Assembly: GCA_001298545.1 (NCBI GenBank)
Contig: LJCX01000027.1
Location: forward strand, 186,001 to 250,000
Source: Actinobacteria bacterium OV320
GTDB lineage: Bacteria; Actinomycetota; Actinomycetes; Streptomycetales; Streptomycetaceae
Direction: 5' to 3'
DNA: 64,000 nt
Positions 1-8,145 of this stretch are shown here, one piece after another; positions within the stretch are counted from its first letter, which is position 1, and every line of letters begins with the position of its first letter. The notes under the pieces were generated by a model, which did no database searches, was not told the DNA's origin, and saw only the letters and a list, made by a program, of their open reading frames with translations. Position numbers and translations under genes: made by a program.

Positions 1-782
1 GTGCGCAGGACGTCGATGTTGGCGCCCGCGTAGGTGGACCAGGTCAGTCCGGTCGCGGACAGGAAGATGAAGCCGGCGGCGGCCCACACGCCGACGGTGC
101 CGTGCAGCCCCAGCGTGCGGCGCCGTCCGGTCGTGCCGCGGACCTTGCGCAGGGCGCGCCGACGGGAGAACCAGAGCACCAGACCACCGCCCGCGATCAC
201 CCACAGCCAGCTGGCGGCGAGTTCGCTGTAGAGGCGGCCGTTCTCGCCGAGGTGCAGATCGCGGTGGAACTCGTCGATCCAGGTGCGCAACGGCAGCGCG
301 CCGGTGGAGCCGTACTGCTCCAGGGCGCCTCGCACCTCGCCCGTGTACGGGTCGACGAACACGGCGAGGGTGTGGGTGGCGTCGACGCCCTCGACGCCGG
401 ACAGCATCACCCGGGTCGTGGCGTCGTCCTCCGGCGAGGGGCGGACGGCCGAAACCGTGCCCTCGGGGTAGGCCTTGCGGGCGGCGTCCACCTGCTCGGA
501 GATCGGCAGCGACGCGTCGCCGACCGGCACGGTCAACTCGTGGGAGTACACGAGCTTCTCGGCCTGGAACGCGGCGGCGTACAGGAACCCGGTGGTGGCG
601 GCGACCAGCAGGAACGGCGCCACAAACACGCCTGCGTAGAAGTGCAGACGCAATATCAGCGGGCGCAGCGGGGCCCACGGACCGCGGGACTTCGGCGCGG
701 GGGCCGCTGCTTGCGGGGCCTCGTCCGATCCCCCGGCTCGAGCGGAGCCGGGAGCGGGGGAGGTCGAGGGAGCGGTGGACAT
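1..782 (-). CDS. PepSY-domain membrane protein (3' end cut by window)
   Basis: The minus-strand frame opens at ATG 782 and runs off the left edge, so the C-terminus is missing. After a Pro/Ala-rich cytoplasmic leader comes a membrane segment around residues 40-65 (LHFYAGVFVAPFLLVAATTG), typical of PepSY-associated transmembrane proteins. A PepSY-like extracytoplasmic part follows (DPYTGEVRG, then FHRDLHLGENGRLYSELAAS), then a second helix (WLWVIAGGGLVLWFSRRR) and the start of another (GVWAAAGFIFLSATGLTWS). Family members are membrane proteins often linked to iron or redox metabolism; the exact role is unknown. It is divergent from the deformylase gene at 943. Confidence 0.85.
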   Translation of the reverse strand, partial: MSTAPSTSPAPGSARAGGSDEAPQAAAPAPKSRGPWAPLRPLILRLHFYAGVFVAPFLLVAATTGFLYAAAFQAEKLVYSHELTVPVGDASLPISEQVDAARKAYPEGTVSAVRPSPEDDATTRVMLSGVEGVDATHTLAVFVDPYTGEVRGALEQYGSTGALPLRTWIDEFHRDLHLGENGRLYSELAASWLWVIAGGGLVLWFSRRRALRKVRGTTGRRRTLGLHGTVGVWAAAGFIFLSATGLTWSTYAGANIDVLR

Positions 783-942
783 CGTGGCGCTTCTCCGGGG
801 GCAGGAGGAGTGGGTCGGGGACAGCGGCTCGGGGGACGCTTTTCAGCCGTGACGCACCAGTAGTCGATGGCGGACGGCACCGAGTTCCCGCCACTTCGAG
901 TGACGTGCGTCACATGCCATGCGGCCGTGGCATGCTGGCCCG

Positions 943-1587
943 ATGGCATCTCCCAGTCCCCGCGCACCCCTTGCCGATCGGATCGAGGAACTCCTCGCCC
1001 CCGGCGGCCCGTTGCCCATCGTCGCTGCCGGAGACCCGGTCCTGCGGACGGGCACGACGCGCTACGAGGACCAGCTCGACCCCGTCCTGCTGGCCCGGTT
1101 CGTCGAGGCCCTGCGCGTCACCATGCACGCGGCGCCGGGCGTCGGCCTCGCCGCCCCGCAGGTCGGTGTGGAACTGCGGATCGCCGTGATCGAGGACCCG
1201 GCGCCGGTGCCGGAGGAGGTGCGGCTGGCCCGCGGCCGGGTGCCGCAGCCGTTCCGGGTGCTGGTCAACCCCGAGTACGAGCCGGTCGGTTCGGCCCGTG
1301 CCGCCTTCTTCGAGGGCTGCCTGAGCGTGCCGGGCTACCAGGCGGTGGTGGCCCGGCACGCAGAGGTGCGGCTCACGGGCTCCGACGAGCACGGCCGGCC
1401 GCTGGACGAGGTGTTCACCGGCTGGCCCGCCCGTATCGTCCAGCACGAGACGGACCACCTCGACGGCCTGCTCTACCTCGACCGGGCCGAACCGCGCTCG
1501 CTCTCGGCCAACCAGGCCGTGCTCGACCGCTGGACGCAGCCGACGGCGGACCTGGCCGCGAGGGCGCTGGGCTTCGAACTCCCCTGA
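943..1587 (+). CDS. def: Peptide deformylase
   Basis: Removes the N-terminal formyl group from nascent proteins; a cytoplasmic metalloenzyme. All three signature motifs are present in a 214-residue product: GVGLAAPQ (66-73), EGCLS with the metal-binding Cys (124-128) and HETDH with two metal-binding His and the catalytic Glu (168-172). I chose ATG 943 rather than an in-frame ATG at 919 because homology begins after it. No Shine-Dalgarno precedes it, and a CATGCT element ends six bases upstream, which would fit leaderless transcription. Streptomycetes usually carry several deformylase paralogues, so this may not be the only copy. Confidence 0.93.
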   Translation: MASPSPRAPLADRIEELLAPGGPLPIVAAGDPVLRTGTTRYEDQLDPVLLARFVEALRVTMHAAPGVGLAAPQVGVELRIAVIEDPAPVPEEVRLARGRVPQPFRVLVNPEYEPVGSARAAFFEGCLSVPGYQAVVARHAEVRLTGSDEHGRPLDEVFTGWPARIVQHETDHLDGLLYLDRAEPRSLSANQAVLDRWTQPTADLAARALGFELP

Positions 1588-1613
1588 TCGGCGGGCCGGT
1601 CGGCCTGGTGCGC

Positions 1614-3032
1614 TCAGTTGTCCCGGTAGGCCTCCAGGAGCCGCAGCCACACCTCGCTGAGCGTCGGGTAGGACGGGACGGCGTGCCACAGCCGGGCGAG
1701 CGGGACCTGTCCGGCGACCGCGATCGTCGCCGAGTGGATCAGCTCGCCGACACCGGGACCGACGAAGGTGACGCCGCGCAGGATCTCCCGCTCCAGGTCG
1801 ACGACCATCCGGGCGCGGCCCTTGTAACCCTCGGCGTACAGGCCCGCTCCGGCCACGGACGACATGTCGACGTCGACGGCCCGCACCCGGTGTCCGGCCT
1901 GTTCCGCCTCGGCGAGCGAGAGGCCGACGGCGGCCGCCTCCGGATCGGTGAACACGACCTGGGGGACGGACTCGTGGTCGGCCGTGGCGGCGTGGGCGCT
2001 CCACGGGTCGCTCTCCGGCAGGTCGGTGCCGGCCGCGCGGGCCGCGATGGCGGCTCCCGCGATCCGGGCCTGGTACTTGCCCTGGTGGGTGAGGAGGGCC
2101 CGGTGGTTGACGTCGCCCACCCCGTAGAGCCAGTCGGTCCCGGTGACGCGCAGGCTGTCGTCGACGGTGAGCCAGGAGCCGGGCGCCAGGCCGACCGTGT
2201 CCAGGCCGATGTCGTCGGTGCGCGGGGCGCGGCCGACGGCGAAGAGGATCTCGTCGGCCTCGATGCGTTCGCCGGTGTCGGTGACGACCACGACGGTGCC
2301 GTCGGAGCGGGTCACCGACGCCACCGAGGTGCCCGTGCGCACGTCCGCGCCGGCCTCGGTGAGCGCCTCGGCGACCAGTTCGCCCGCGAACGGCTCCATC
2401 CGGTCGAGCAGGCCCTTGCCCCGGACGAGAAGGGTGACCTGTGAGCCGAGCGCCTGCCAGGCGGTGGCCATCTCGGTGGCGACGACTCCCCCGCCGACCA
2501 CGACGAGCCGGCCGGGCGCCGACTGGGCGCTGGTCGCCTCCCGGCTCGTCCAGGGCCTGACCTCGGCGAGGCCCGGCAGGTCGGGCAGCGCCGCACGGGT
2601 ACCGGTGGCGACGACGACCGCGTGGCGGGCCGTGAGCACCTTGTCCCCCACCGTCACCGTGCGCGGGCCGGTCAGTCTCCCGTGGCCGCGGTAGAGGTCC
2701 GCGCCGATGCTCTTGATCCAGTCGACCTGACCGTCGTCCGTCCAGTCGCCGGTGAACCAGTTGCGGCGGGCGAGGACCGCCGCCGTGTCCAGCGGGCCTT
2801 GCACCGCCTCGCGCAGGCCGGGCAGTCTGCGGGCGTCCGCGCGGGCGATCACCGGTCGCAGCAGTGCCTTGCTGGGCATACAGGCCCAGTACGAGCACTC
2901 GCCGCCGACCAGTTCACTCTCCACGACCGCGGTGGTGAGGCCGGCCGCACGGGTGCGGTCGGCGACGTTCTCCCCCACGGGCCCGGCTCCGAGCACAACC
3001 ACGTCGTACAGGTTGGTTTCCGTTTCCGTCAT
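1614..3032 (-). CDS. Pyridine nucleotide-disulfide oxidoreductase (class I flavoprotein)
   Basis: A 472-residue FAD/NAD(P) oxidoreductase of the lipoamide dehydrogenase / mercuric reductase superfamily. It has an N-terminal FAD site (GAGPVG, 15-20), a redox-active pair C46/C51 in GGEC-SYWA-CMPSK, a second dinucleotide fold (VVVGGGVVATEMA) and the FAD motif LYGVGDVN. The C-terminal interface motif reads HAVPSYPTLSE rather than the usual HAHPTLSE, and the cysteine-pair context differs from the classical GGTCVNVGCVPSK, so the substrate is probably not lipoamide. ATG 3032 is chosen over upstream starts because the protein family begins there. It is divergent from a thioredoxin gene, which hints at thiol redox work. 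Confidence 0.88.
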   Translation of the reverse strand: MTETETNLYDVVVLGAGPVGENVADRTRAAGLTTAVVESELVGGECSYWACMPSKALLRPVIARADARRLPGLREAVQGPLDTAAVLARRNWFTGDWTDDGQVDWIKSIGADLYRGHGRLTGPRTVTVGDKVLTARHAVVVATGTRAALPDLPGLAEVRPWTSREATSAQSAPGRLVVVGGGVVATEMATAWQALGSQVTLLVRGKGLLDRMEPFAGELVAEALTEAGADVRTGTSVASVTRSDGTVVVVTDTGERIEADEILFAVGRAPRTDDIGLDTVGLAPGSWLTVDDSLRVTGTDWLYGVGDVNHRALLTHQGKYQARIAGAAIAARAAGTDLPESDPWSAHAATADHESVPQVVFTDPEAAAVGLSLAEAEQAGHRVRAVDVDMSSVAGAGLYAEGYKGRARMVVDLEREILRGVTFVGPGVGELIHSATIAVAGQVPLARLWHAVPSYPTLSEVWLRLLEAYRDN

Positions 3033-3175
3033 GGGGTCAGTCTGGTGGGTGGTGTGCGGGGTGGCCACACGGGTAGGGGCGCGGAATACGCGTCGGGCCG
3101 GCCGTGTTGTGGCGGACGGTTTCACCCCATGTCAGGAGACCCCTGGCAGGAAGCACCGGGAAGAGGAATCACGCC

Positions 3176-3580
3176 ATGAGCAGCACCGTGGAGCTCACCA
3201 AGGAGAACTTCGACCAGACGGTCACCGACAACGACTTCGTCCTGATCGACTTCTGGGCGTCCTGGTGCGGCCCGTGCCGTCAGTTCGCCCCGGTCTACGA
3301 CAAGGCCGCGCAGGAGAACCCGGACCTGGTGTTCGGCAAGGTGGACACCGAGGCGCAGCCGGAGCTGGCCGCGGCCTTCGGTATCCAGTCCATCCCGACG
3401 CTGATGATCGTGCGGGACCGGGTCGCGGTGTTCGCGCAGCCGGGCGCCCTGCCCGAGGCCGCCCTCACGGACGTCATCGGACAGGCGCGCAAGCTGGACA
3501 TGGACGAGGTCCGCAAGTCGATCGAGGAAGAGCAGGCCAAGGCCGGGGCCGACGGCTCCCCGGCCGCTCAGGGAGAGTAG
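3176..3580 (+). CDS. Thioredoxin
   Basis: A cytoplasmic 134-residue dithiol carrier. It shows the thioredoxin fold order, with FVLIDFWASWCGPC placing the active site WCGPC at residues 30-34 and the cis-proline in SIPTLMI. The C-terminus carries about 25 extra, mostly charged residues beyond the standard 105-110-residue fold (KSIEEEQAKAGADGS...). The start at ATG 3176 is preceded by a purine-rich GGGAAGAGGAA stretch. It is divergent from the disulfide oxidoreductase (start 3032), and the 143-base gap presumably holds both promoters. By position it resembles S. coelicolor trxC (recalled, not checked). Confidence 0.95.
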   Translation: MSSTVELTKENFDQTVTDNDFVLIDFWASWCGPCRQFAPVYDKAAQENPDLVFGKVDTEAQPELAAAFGIQSIPTLMIVRDRVAVFAQPGALPEAALTDVIGQARKLDMDEVRKSIEEEQAKAGADGSPAAQGE

Positions 3581-3598
3581 GTCCGGGAGTCCCCGGAC
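3581..3598. terminator. Hairpin between convergent thioredoxin and aldehyde dehydrogenase genes
   Basis: A perfect 7-bp inverted repeat, GTCCGGG / CCCGGAC, with an AGTC loop sits directly after the thioredoxin stop and just before the end of the converging dehydrogenase. There is no U-tract, as usual in Streptomyces. Confidence 0.6.
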
Positions 3599-3610
3599 AC
3601 CCGGGAATCC

Positions 3611-5047
3611 CTAGAAGGGGTACGGCGCCACGTCCGCGCGGACCGTCGTCCAGCGGACGTCGGTGAAGGCCTCGAGGTTGGCCTCGCCGCCGAAGCGGGC
3701 GCCGGTGCCGGAGGCGGCGACCCCGCCGAAGGGGGCGACGGCCTCGTCGTTCACCGTCTGGTCGTTGATGTGCACGATGCCGGTCGGGATCCGTTCGGCG
3801 AGGTCCAGACCGCGGGCGGCGTCCCGGGTGACGATGCCGAGCGAGAGGCCGTAGGCACTGCGCGCGGCCAGGGCCACCGCCTCGTCCGGGGTGCCGAAGG
3901 AGCGGACGGGGGCCACCGGGCCGAAGACCTCCTCCGCGTAGGCGGGGGTGTCGTCGTCGACGCCCGCGAGGACGGTCGGCCGGTAGAAGAGGTCCTCGTG
4001 CCGGCCGCCCGCGGCGAGCTTGGCGCCGGCCGCGGTGCTGGCCTCCACCAGGCCGTGCACCTTGGTGAGCTGGCCGCCGTCGATGAGCGGGCCGAGGTGG
4101 ACCTGCGCGCGGTGCGGGTCGCCGACGGCGAGGGCGTCGGCCTTCGCCGCGAGCCGTTCCACGTACTCCTCGTAGAGGGAGGCGTGCACCAGGTGGCGGC
4201 CGGTGGTCATGCAGATCTGGCCCTGGTGGAAGAAGGAGCCCCAGGCCGCGGTGGAGATCACCGCGTCCAGGTCGGCGTCCTCCAGCACGATCAGGGCGGA
4301 GTTGCCGCCGAGTTCCAGGTGGGCTCGCTTGAGGTGGCGGCCGGCGGCCTCGCCGACCGCCCGGCCGGCCCCGGTGGAGCCGGTGAAGGAGATCACCGGC
4401 ACCTGCGGGTCGGCCACCAGGGCCGCGCCGGTCTCGGCGCCGCCCGGGAGGATGTGCAGGAGGTTCTCGGGCAGGCCCGCCTCCGCGAAGACCGCGGCCA
4501 GGGCCAGTCCGCCGCACACCGCCGTCCGCGGGTCCGGCTTGAGGACGACCGCGTTGCCGAGGGCGAGGGCGGGCGCGACGGACCGGATCGACAGGATCAG
4601 CGGGGCGTTGAACGGGGAGATCACGCCGACGACGCCGACGGGCACCCGCCGGGTGTACGACAGCCGGGGCGCCTCGCTGGGCAGGACCTGTCCGGCCGGG
4701 CGGGAGGCGAGGGCTGCCGCCTCGTAGCACTCCTGGGCGGCGACATGCAGCTCGAAGTCGGCCTTGCCGGGGATGGATCCGGACTCGCGGACGATCCACT
4801 CGCGCAGTTCGTCGGCGTGGGCGGTGAACAGGTCGCCGGCCTTGCGCAGCACACCGGCGCGCACGAAGTGGGGCAGCCGGGCCCACTCGGCCTGCGCGGC
4901 CCGGGCGGCCTCGGCGGCCAGACCGACGTCCGCGGCGCCCGCCAGGTCGACGGTGCCCAGCGGGTCCCCGGTGGCGGGCTCGGTCACGGTGTACCGGGGG
5001 CCCGACAAGGGGCGGGACTGCCAGTTCTTGGGGTCGAGCAGCGGCAT
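3611..5047 (-). CDS. NAD(P)-dependent aldehyde dehydrogenase, aromatic aldehyde type
   Basis: A 478-residue cytoplasmic aldehyde dehydrogenase. Catalytic features are N147 (PFNAP), the nucleotide-binding FTGSTGAG (221-228), general base E245 (LELGG) and nucleophile C279 (QGQICMTTGR). The HQGQICMTTGR motif and overall length resemble benzaldehyde/vanillin dehydrogenases. It lies 39 bases downstream of pobA on the same strand, so a 4-hydroxybenzaldehyde (or vanillin-like) to benzoate step feeding PobA is the natural reading. The enzyme class is clear; the substrate is inferred from context. Confidence 0.9.
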   Translation of the reverse strand: MPLLDPKNWQSRPLSGPRYTVTEPATGDPLGTVDLAGAADVGLAAEAARAAQAEWARLPHFVRAGVLRKAGDLFTAHADELREWIVRESGSIPGKADFELHVAAQECYEAAALASRPAGQVLPSEAPRLSYTRRVPVGVVGVISPFNAPLILSIRSVAPALALGNAVVLKPDPRTAVCGGLALAAVFAEAGLPENLLHILPGGAETGAALVADPQVPVISFTGSTGAGRAVGEAAGRHLKRAHLELGGNSALIVLEDADLDAVISTAAWGSFFHQGQICMTTGRHLVHASLYEEYVERLAAKADALAVGDPHRAQVHLGPLIDGGQLTKVHGLVEASTAAGAKLAAGGRHEDLFYRPTVLAGVDDDTPAYAEEVFGPVAPVRSFGTPDEAVALAARSAYGLSLGIVTRDAARGLDLAERIPTGIVHINDQTVNDEAVAPFGGVAASGTGARFGGEANLEAFTDVRWTTVRADVAPYPF

Positions 5048-5086
5048 GAAGGCTCTCCGATCGGTGACCCGCGGGACTCGCGGCTC

Positions 5087-6265
5087 TCACAGGGGGAGGG
5101 GAAGTCCCGTGTAGTTGGCCGCCAGTTCGGCGGCGGCGTGGCGGGATGCGGTGATCCGGCGCAGCCGGGCGAGCTGCAGCCGATGGTCGAACGCATCTCC
5201 ATCTGGTTGAGCGTGCAACATCCTAGTCATGTCGTCGGAAAAGCGGGTCGCCTGCCACACACGTCGCAGACAAAGATCCGAGTACCCGTCCAGCAGCCTC
5301 GTGGACCCGGTGGCGTGCAGGTCGGCGAAGGCGCTGCCGAGCAGCCGTACGTCCGAGACGGCGAGGTTCAACCCCTTGGCACCGGTCGGCGGGACGATGT
5401 GGGCCGCGTCCCCGGCGAGCAGGAGCCGGCCGTGGCGCATCGGCTCGTGGACCAGACTGCGCATCGGCGTCACGGACCTGCTGATGATCGGGCCGGGGCG
5501 CAGCGTCCAGTCGGCGTCGACGGCGAAACGGGCGGCGAGTTCGTCCCAGATCCGGTCGTCGGGCCACTCCCGCAGGACGGTTCCGTTGGGGACCTGGAGG
5601 TACAGCCGGGAGATGCGCGGCGAACGCATGCTGTGCAGGGCGAAGCCGCGTTCGTGGCGTGCGTAGATCAACTCCTCGCAGGAGGGCGGCACATCGGCGA
5701 GCACACCGAGCCAGGAGTACGGGTAGTCGTGCGCGTACGTCCGGCCCCCGGTCGCCGGGAAGGCATCACGGGCGACGCCGTGCGAGCCGTCGCAGCCGAC
5801 GACCCAGTCGCAGGAGAGGGTCTGTTCTCGGCCCTCGTACTGGAACCGTACGACGGGCGACCCGCTCAGCGGCTTCTCCACGGCGAGCGCCGCTGCCTCG
5901 AACAACAGGGGCGGCCCGTCGGCGAGTTGAAGCGCGACGAGATCCTTCACGATCTCCGTCTGGGCGTAGATCGTGACCGTGCGGCCGCCGGTGAGGACGG
6001 GGAAGTCGAGACGGTGGCGTTCACGGTCGAAACGCAGCTCGATGCCGTGGTGCACCAGGCCCTCGGTGTCGAGCCGGTCGGCGGCGCCCGCCGCGCGCAG
6101 GGCGTCGACCGTGCCCTGCTCCAGCATTCCGGCACGCTGGCGCCGCTCCACGTACTGCCTGGCCCTGCTCTCCAGGACCACGCAGTCGACTCCCGCGCGG
6201 TGCAACAGCCGGGCGAGCAGCAGTCCCGCGGGGCCGCCGCCGATGATGCCGACCGTCGCACGCAT
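5087..6265 (-). CDS. pobA: 4-hydroxybenzoate 3-monooxygenase
   Basis: An FAD-dependent class A hydroxylase converting 4-hydroxybenzoate to protocatechuate, which feeds the beta-ketoadipate pathway. Visible features are the N-terminal GGGPAG (9-14), LESR after the first fold, QRAGMLEQGTVD typical of PobA, the DG motif region (CDWVVGCDGSHG) and the FAD-ribose motif GDAAHIVPPTGAKGLN. The 392-residue length matches PobA (about 394). ATG 6265 is the only start that places the dinucleotide fold at the N-terminus. It is second in a probable operon, 25 bases after the LacI regulator and 39 bases before the aldehyde dehydrogenase. No protocatechuate ring-cleavage genes are in the window. Confidence 0.94.
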   Translation of the reverse strand: MRATVGIIGGGPAGLLLARLLHRAGVDCVVLESRARQYVERRQRAGMLEQGTVDALRAAGAADRLDTEGLVHHGIELRFDRERHRLDFPVLTGGRTVTIYAQTEIVKDLVALQLADGPPLLFEAAALAVEKPLSGSPVVRFQYEGREQTLSCDWVVGCDGSHGVARDAFPATGGRTYAHDYPYSWLGVLADVPPSCEELIYARHERGFALHSMRSPRISRLYLQVPNGTVLREWPDDRIWDELAARFAVDADWTLRPGPIISRSVTPMRSLVHEPMRHGRLLLAGDAAHIVPPTGAKGLNLAVSDVRLLGSAFADLHATGSTRLLDGYSDLCLRRVWQATRFSDDMTRMLHAQPDGDAFDHRLQLARLRRITASRHAAAELAANYTGLPLPL

Positions 6266-6290
6266 GGCACGCCTCCCCTGCGACCGTAGT

Positions 6291-7340
6291 TCAGCTGGAG
6301 TCGCGCTGCACCACGGTGGCTCCGAACGGTTCGTGCGCCTCGGGGGCGGCCGCGGGGCTGCGCACCGCACGGTCGACCAGCGAGGCGAGGTCGCGGCCGG
6401 AGGGCAGCGCGATCCGCACGGTGCTGAGCCGGGGCCGCAGCAGCCGGCCGAGCATCAGATCGTCGGCACCGATGACGGCGACGTCCTCGGGGACGCGCAC
6501 GCCCGCGTCCTGAAGGGCGCGCATCAGCAGCATCGCGTACTCGTCGTTGTAGGCGAAGACGCCATCGAGGCCGAGGGCGGGCCAGCGGGCGGCGAGTGCG
6601 GCCGCGGACTCCTCCGTGTAGGCCAGGGACAGCTCGGTGACGGTGGCGTCCGTGCCGTGCAGCGCCTCGCGGGAGCCGGCCAGGCGGGGCGCGGAGAACA
6701 TCTCCATGCCCCGCTCGGCCGGGACGACCACCGCGATCCGGCGGCGGCCGCGGGCGTACAGGTGCGCGGCGGCGCTGCGGCCGACGTCGGCGTGGTCCAG
6801 GAGCAGCGCGCGGGCGCCCTCTACCGCCTCGGGACCGAGGGTCACCACGGCCCGGGCGCCGGACCTCTTCAGTACGGCGACCCCCTCCGGGCCGACGCCG
6901 GGGCTCGGCACCAGGACGGCGACGGGCCGCAGTTCGGCCCAGGCCCGGGCCGCGTCGTCACCGCGCAGACCGGTGGCGCCGTACTGGACGACGGTGTAGT
7001 CGAGGCGGCTCAGCGCCCCCTGGAAGTCGTGCACGAACTGGGAGTAGAGGGGGCCCGCCGGGACGGGCAGGGTGGGCATCAGGACCATGCGGCTGTGGCC
7101 GGCCCGCAGGGTACGGCCGGCCGCGTGCGGCACGTACCCGAGTTCCTTGGCGGCCGCGTGCACGCGGCGGCGGGTGGGCTCGCTGATGCGTACGGCGCTG
7201 GCGTTGTTCAGGACGTAGGAGACGGTCGCGCGCGAGACGCCGGCCAGGCGGGCCACGTCGGCGCTCGTGGGCACGGGGCGCGGCACCGGCGACTTCGTCG
7301 GCGCGGGCGTGTTCTGTATCTGCACCATGACGTACGGCAT
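6291..7340 (-). CDS. LacI-family transcriptional regulator
   Basis: A 349-residue regulator with an N-terminal HTH (residues 26-46: ADVARLAGVSRATVSYVLNN), the hinge-helix region and a periplasmic-binding-protein-like sensor domain. It is the first gene of the unit LacI-pobA-aldehyde dehydrogenase, so it probably autoregulates and controls aromatic breakdown. LacI proteins usually sense sugars, and pobA is normally controlled by PobR-type IclR or AraC regulators, so this pairing is notable. ATG 7340 and ATG 7328 are both possible starts. The gene is divergent from a TetR gene, and the 116-base gap contains operators discussed there. Confidence 0.9.
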   Translation of the reverse strand: MPYVMVQIQNTPAPTKSPVPRPVPTSADVARLAGVSRATVSYVLNNASAVRISEPTRRRVHAAAKELGYVPHAAGRTLRAGHSRMVLMPTLPVPAGPLYSQFVHDFQGALSRLDYTVVQYGATGLRGDDAARAWAELRPVAVLVPSPGVGPEGVAVLKRSGARAVVTLGPEAVEGARALLLDHADVGRSAAAHLYARGRRRIAVVVPAERGMEMFSAPRLAGSREALHGTDATVTELSLAYTEESAAALAARWPALGLDGVFAYNDEYAMLLMRALQDAGVRVPEDVAVIGADDLMLGRLLRPRLSTVRIALPSGRDLASLVDRAVRSPAAAPEAHEPFGATVVQRDSS

Positions 7341-7400
7341 CTTGGCAGAAGCTGTGAGCGACCTGCCGGGCGGGGGACACCGAAATCCGATGAGGCGTCA

Positions 7401-7443
7401 ACGAACATGTTCGTGACGTACTTGTTCGCAACGAACATGTTCG
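7401..7443. promoter_or_regulatory. Tandem palindromic operators in the LacI/TetR divergent gap
   Basis: Two identical 12-bp palindromes, CGAACATGTTCG, lie at 7402-7413 and 7432-7443, 30 bp (about three helical turns) apart. The first extends to a 14-bp palindrome, ACGAACATGTTCGT. A further half-pair, TGTTCG-CAA-CGAACA, at 7424-7438 overlaps the second copy. The sites end 13 bases before the TetR start at 7457, so autoregulation of the TetR gene and its monooxygenase partner is the likeliest function. Confidence 0.75.
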
Positions 7444-7456
7444 GTACGGTGAAGAC

Positions 7457-8128
7457 ATGACAGCACGCCCCGACACCCCGCGCAGCCGCCGTGAGCGCCC
7501 GGCCAAGCCCGCCCTGACCAGGGAGGCCATCGTGGCAGCCGCCCTCGCGGTGCTGCGCGCCGAAGGCCTGCGGAAGCTGACCATGCGGCGCCTGGCCGAG
7601 GAGCTCGACACCGGCCCGGCCTCGCTCTACGTCTACGTCCGCAACACGGCGGAGCTGCACGCGGCCGTGCTCGACGAACTGCTGGGCACGGCCCTGCCCG
7701 CGCCGGCCGAGGGGAGCTGGCGCGAGCGGCTGGAGGGCGTGCTCACCTCGTACACCGCGATGCTGTTCGCCTATCCCGACCTCGCCCGCTCCGCGATCAC
7801 CGCCCGGCCCAGCGGCCCGCACTACCTCAACCTGATCGAGACCCTGCTGGCCCTGCTCGACGAGGGCGGGGTGCCGCCCACGCAGGCCGCGTGGGGCGTC
7901 GACCTGCTGCTCCAGCACGCCACCGCGACGGCCGCCGAGCACACGGACGAGGCCTCCCCGCAGGACTGGGACGCCCTGCTGCACGCGCTGCGCGAGGCGT
8001 CGGAGCGGACCCATCCGCACATCGCCGGCCTCGCCGGACCGCTGCTCTCGGGATCGCCCGAATCCCGCCTCTCCTGGGGGCTCCAGGCACTGATCAGCGG
8101 CATCGAGCGGACCGCCGTACCCGAATGA
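7457..8128 (+). CDS. TetR-family regulator
   Basis: A 223-residue TetR-type repressor. The N-terminal DNA-binding domain is at about residues 20-70 (REAIVAAALAVLRAEGLRKL, then LAEELDTGPASLYVYVRN), followed by a helical ligand domain resembling TetR_C. The stop overlaps a possible ATG of the next gene (ATGA at 8125-8128). The real start of that gene is more likely GTG 8146, which still leaves a co-transcribed regulator/monooxygenase pair in the style of tetR-tetX. Tandem palindromes immediately upstream are the probable operators. Confidence 0.92.
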   Translation: MTARPDTPRSRRERPAKPALTREAIVAAALAVLRAEGLRKLTMRRLAEELDTGPASLYVYVRNTAELHAAVLDELLGTALPAPAEGSWRERLEGVLTSYTAMLFAYPDLARSAITARPSGPHYLNLIETLLALLDEGGVPPTQAAWGVDLLLQHATATAAEHTDEASPQDWDALLHALREASERTHPHIAGLAGPLLSGSPESRLSWGLQALISGIERTAVPE

Positions 8129-8145
8129 CGACCACAGGAGGAACC

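Noticed and set aside
910..2898. Long minus-strand open frame opposite the deformylase and oxidoreductase genes
   Set aside because: Arg/Gly/Pro-rich shadow; the deformylase and flavoprotein frames carry all conserved motifs.
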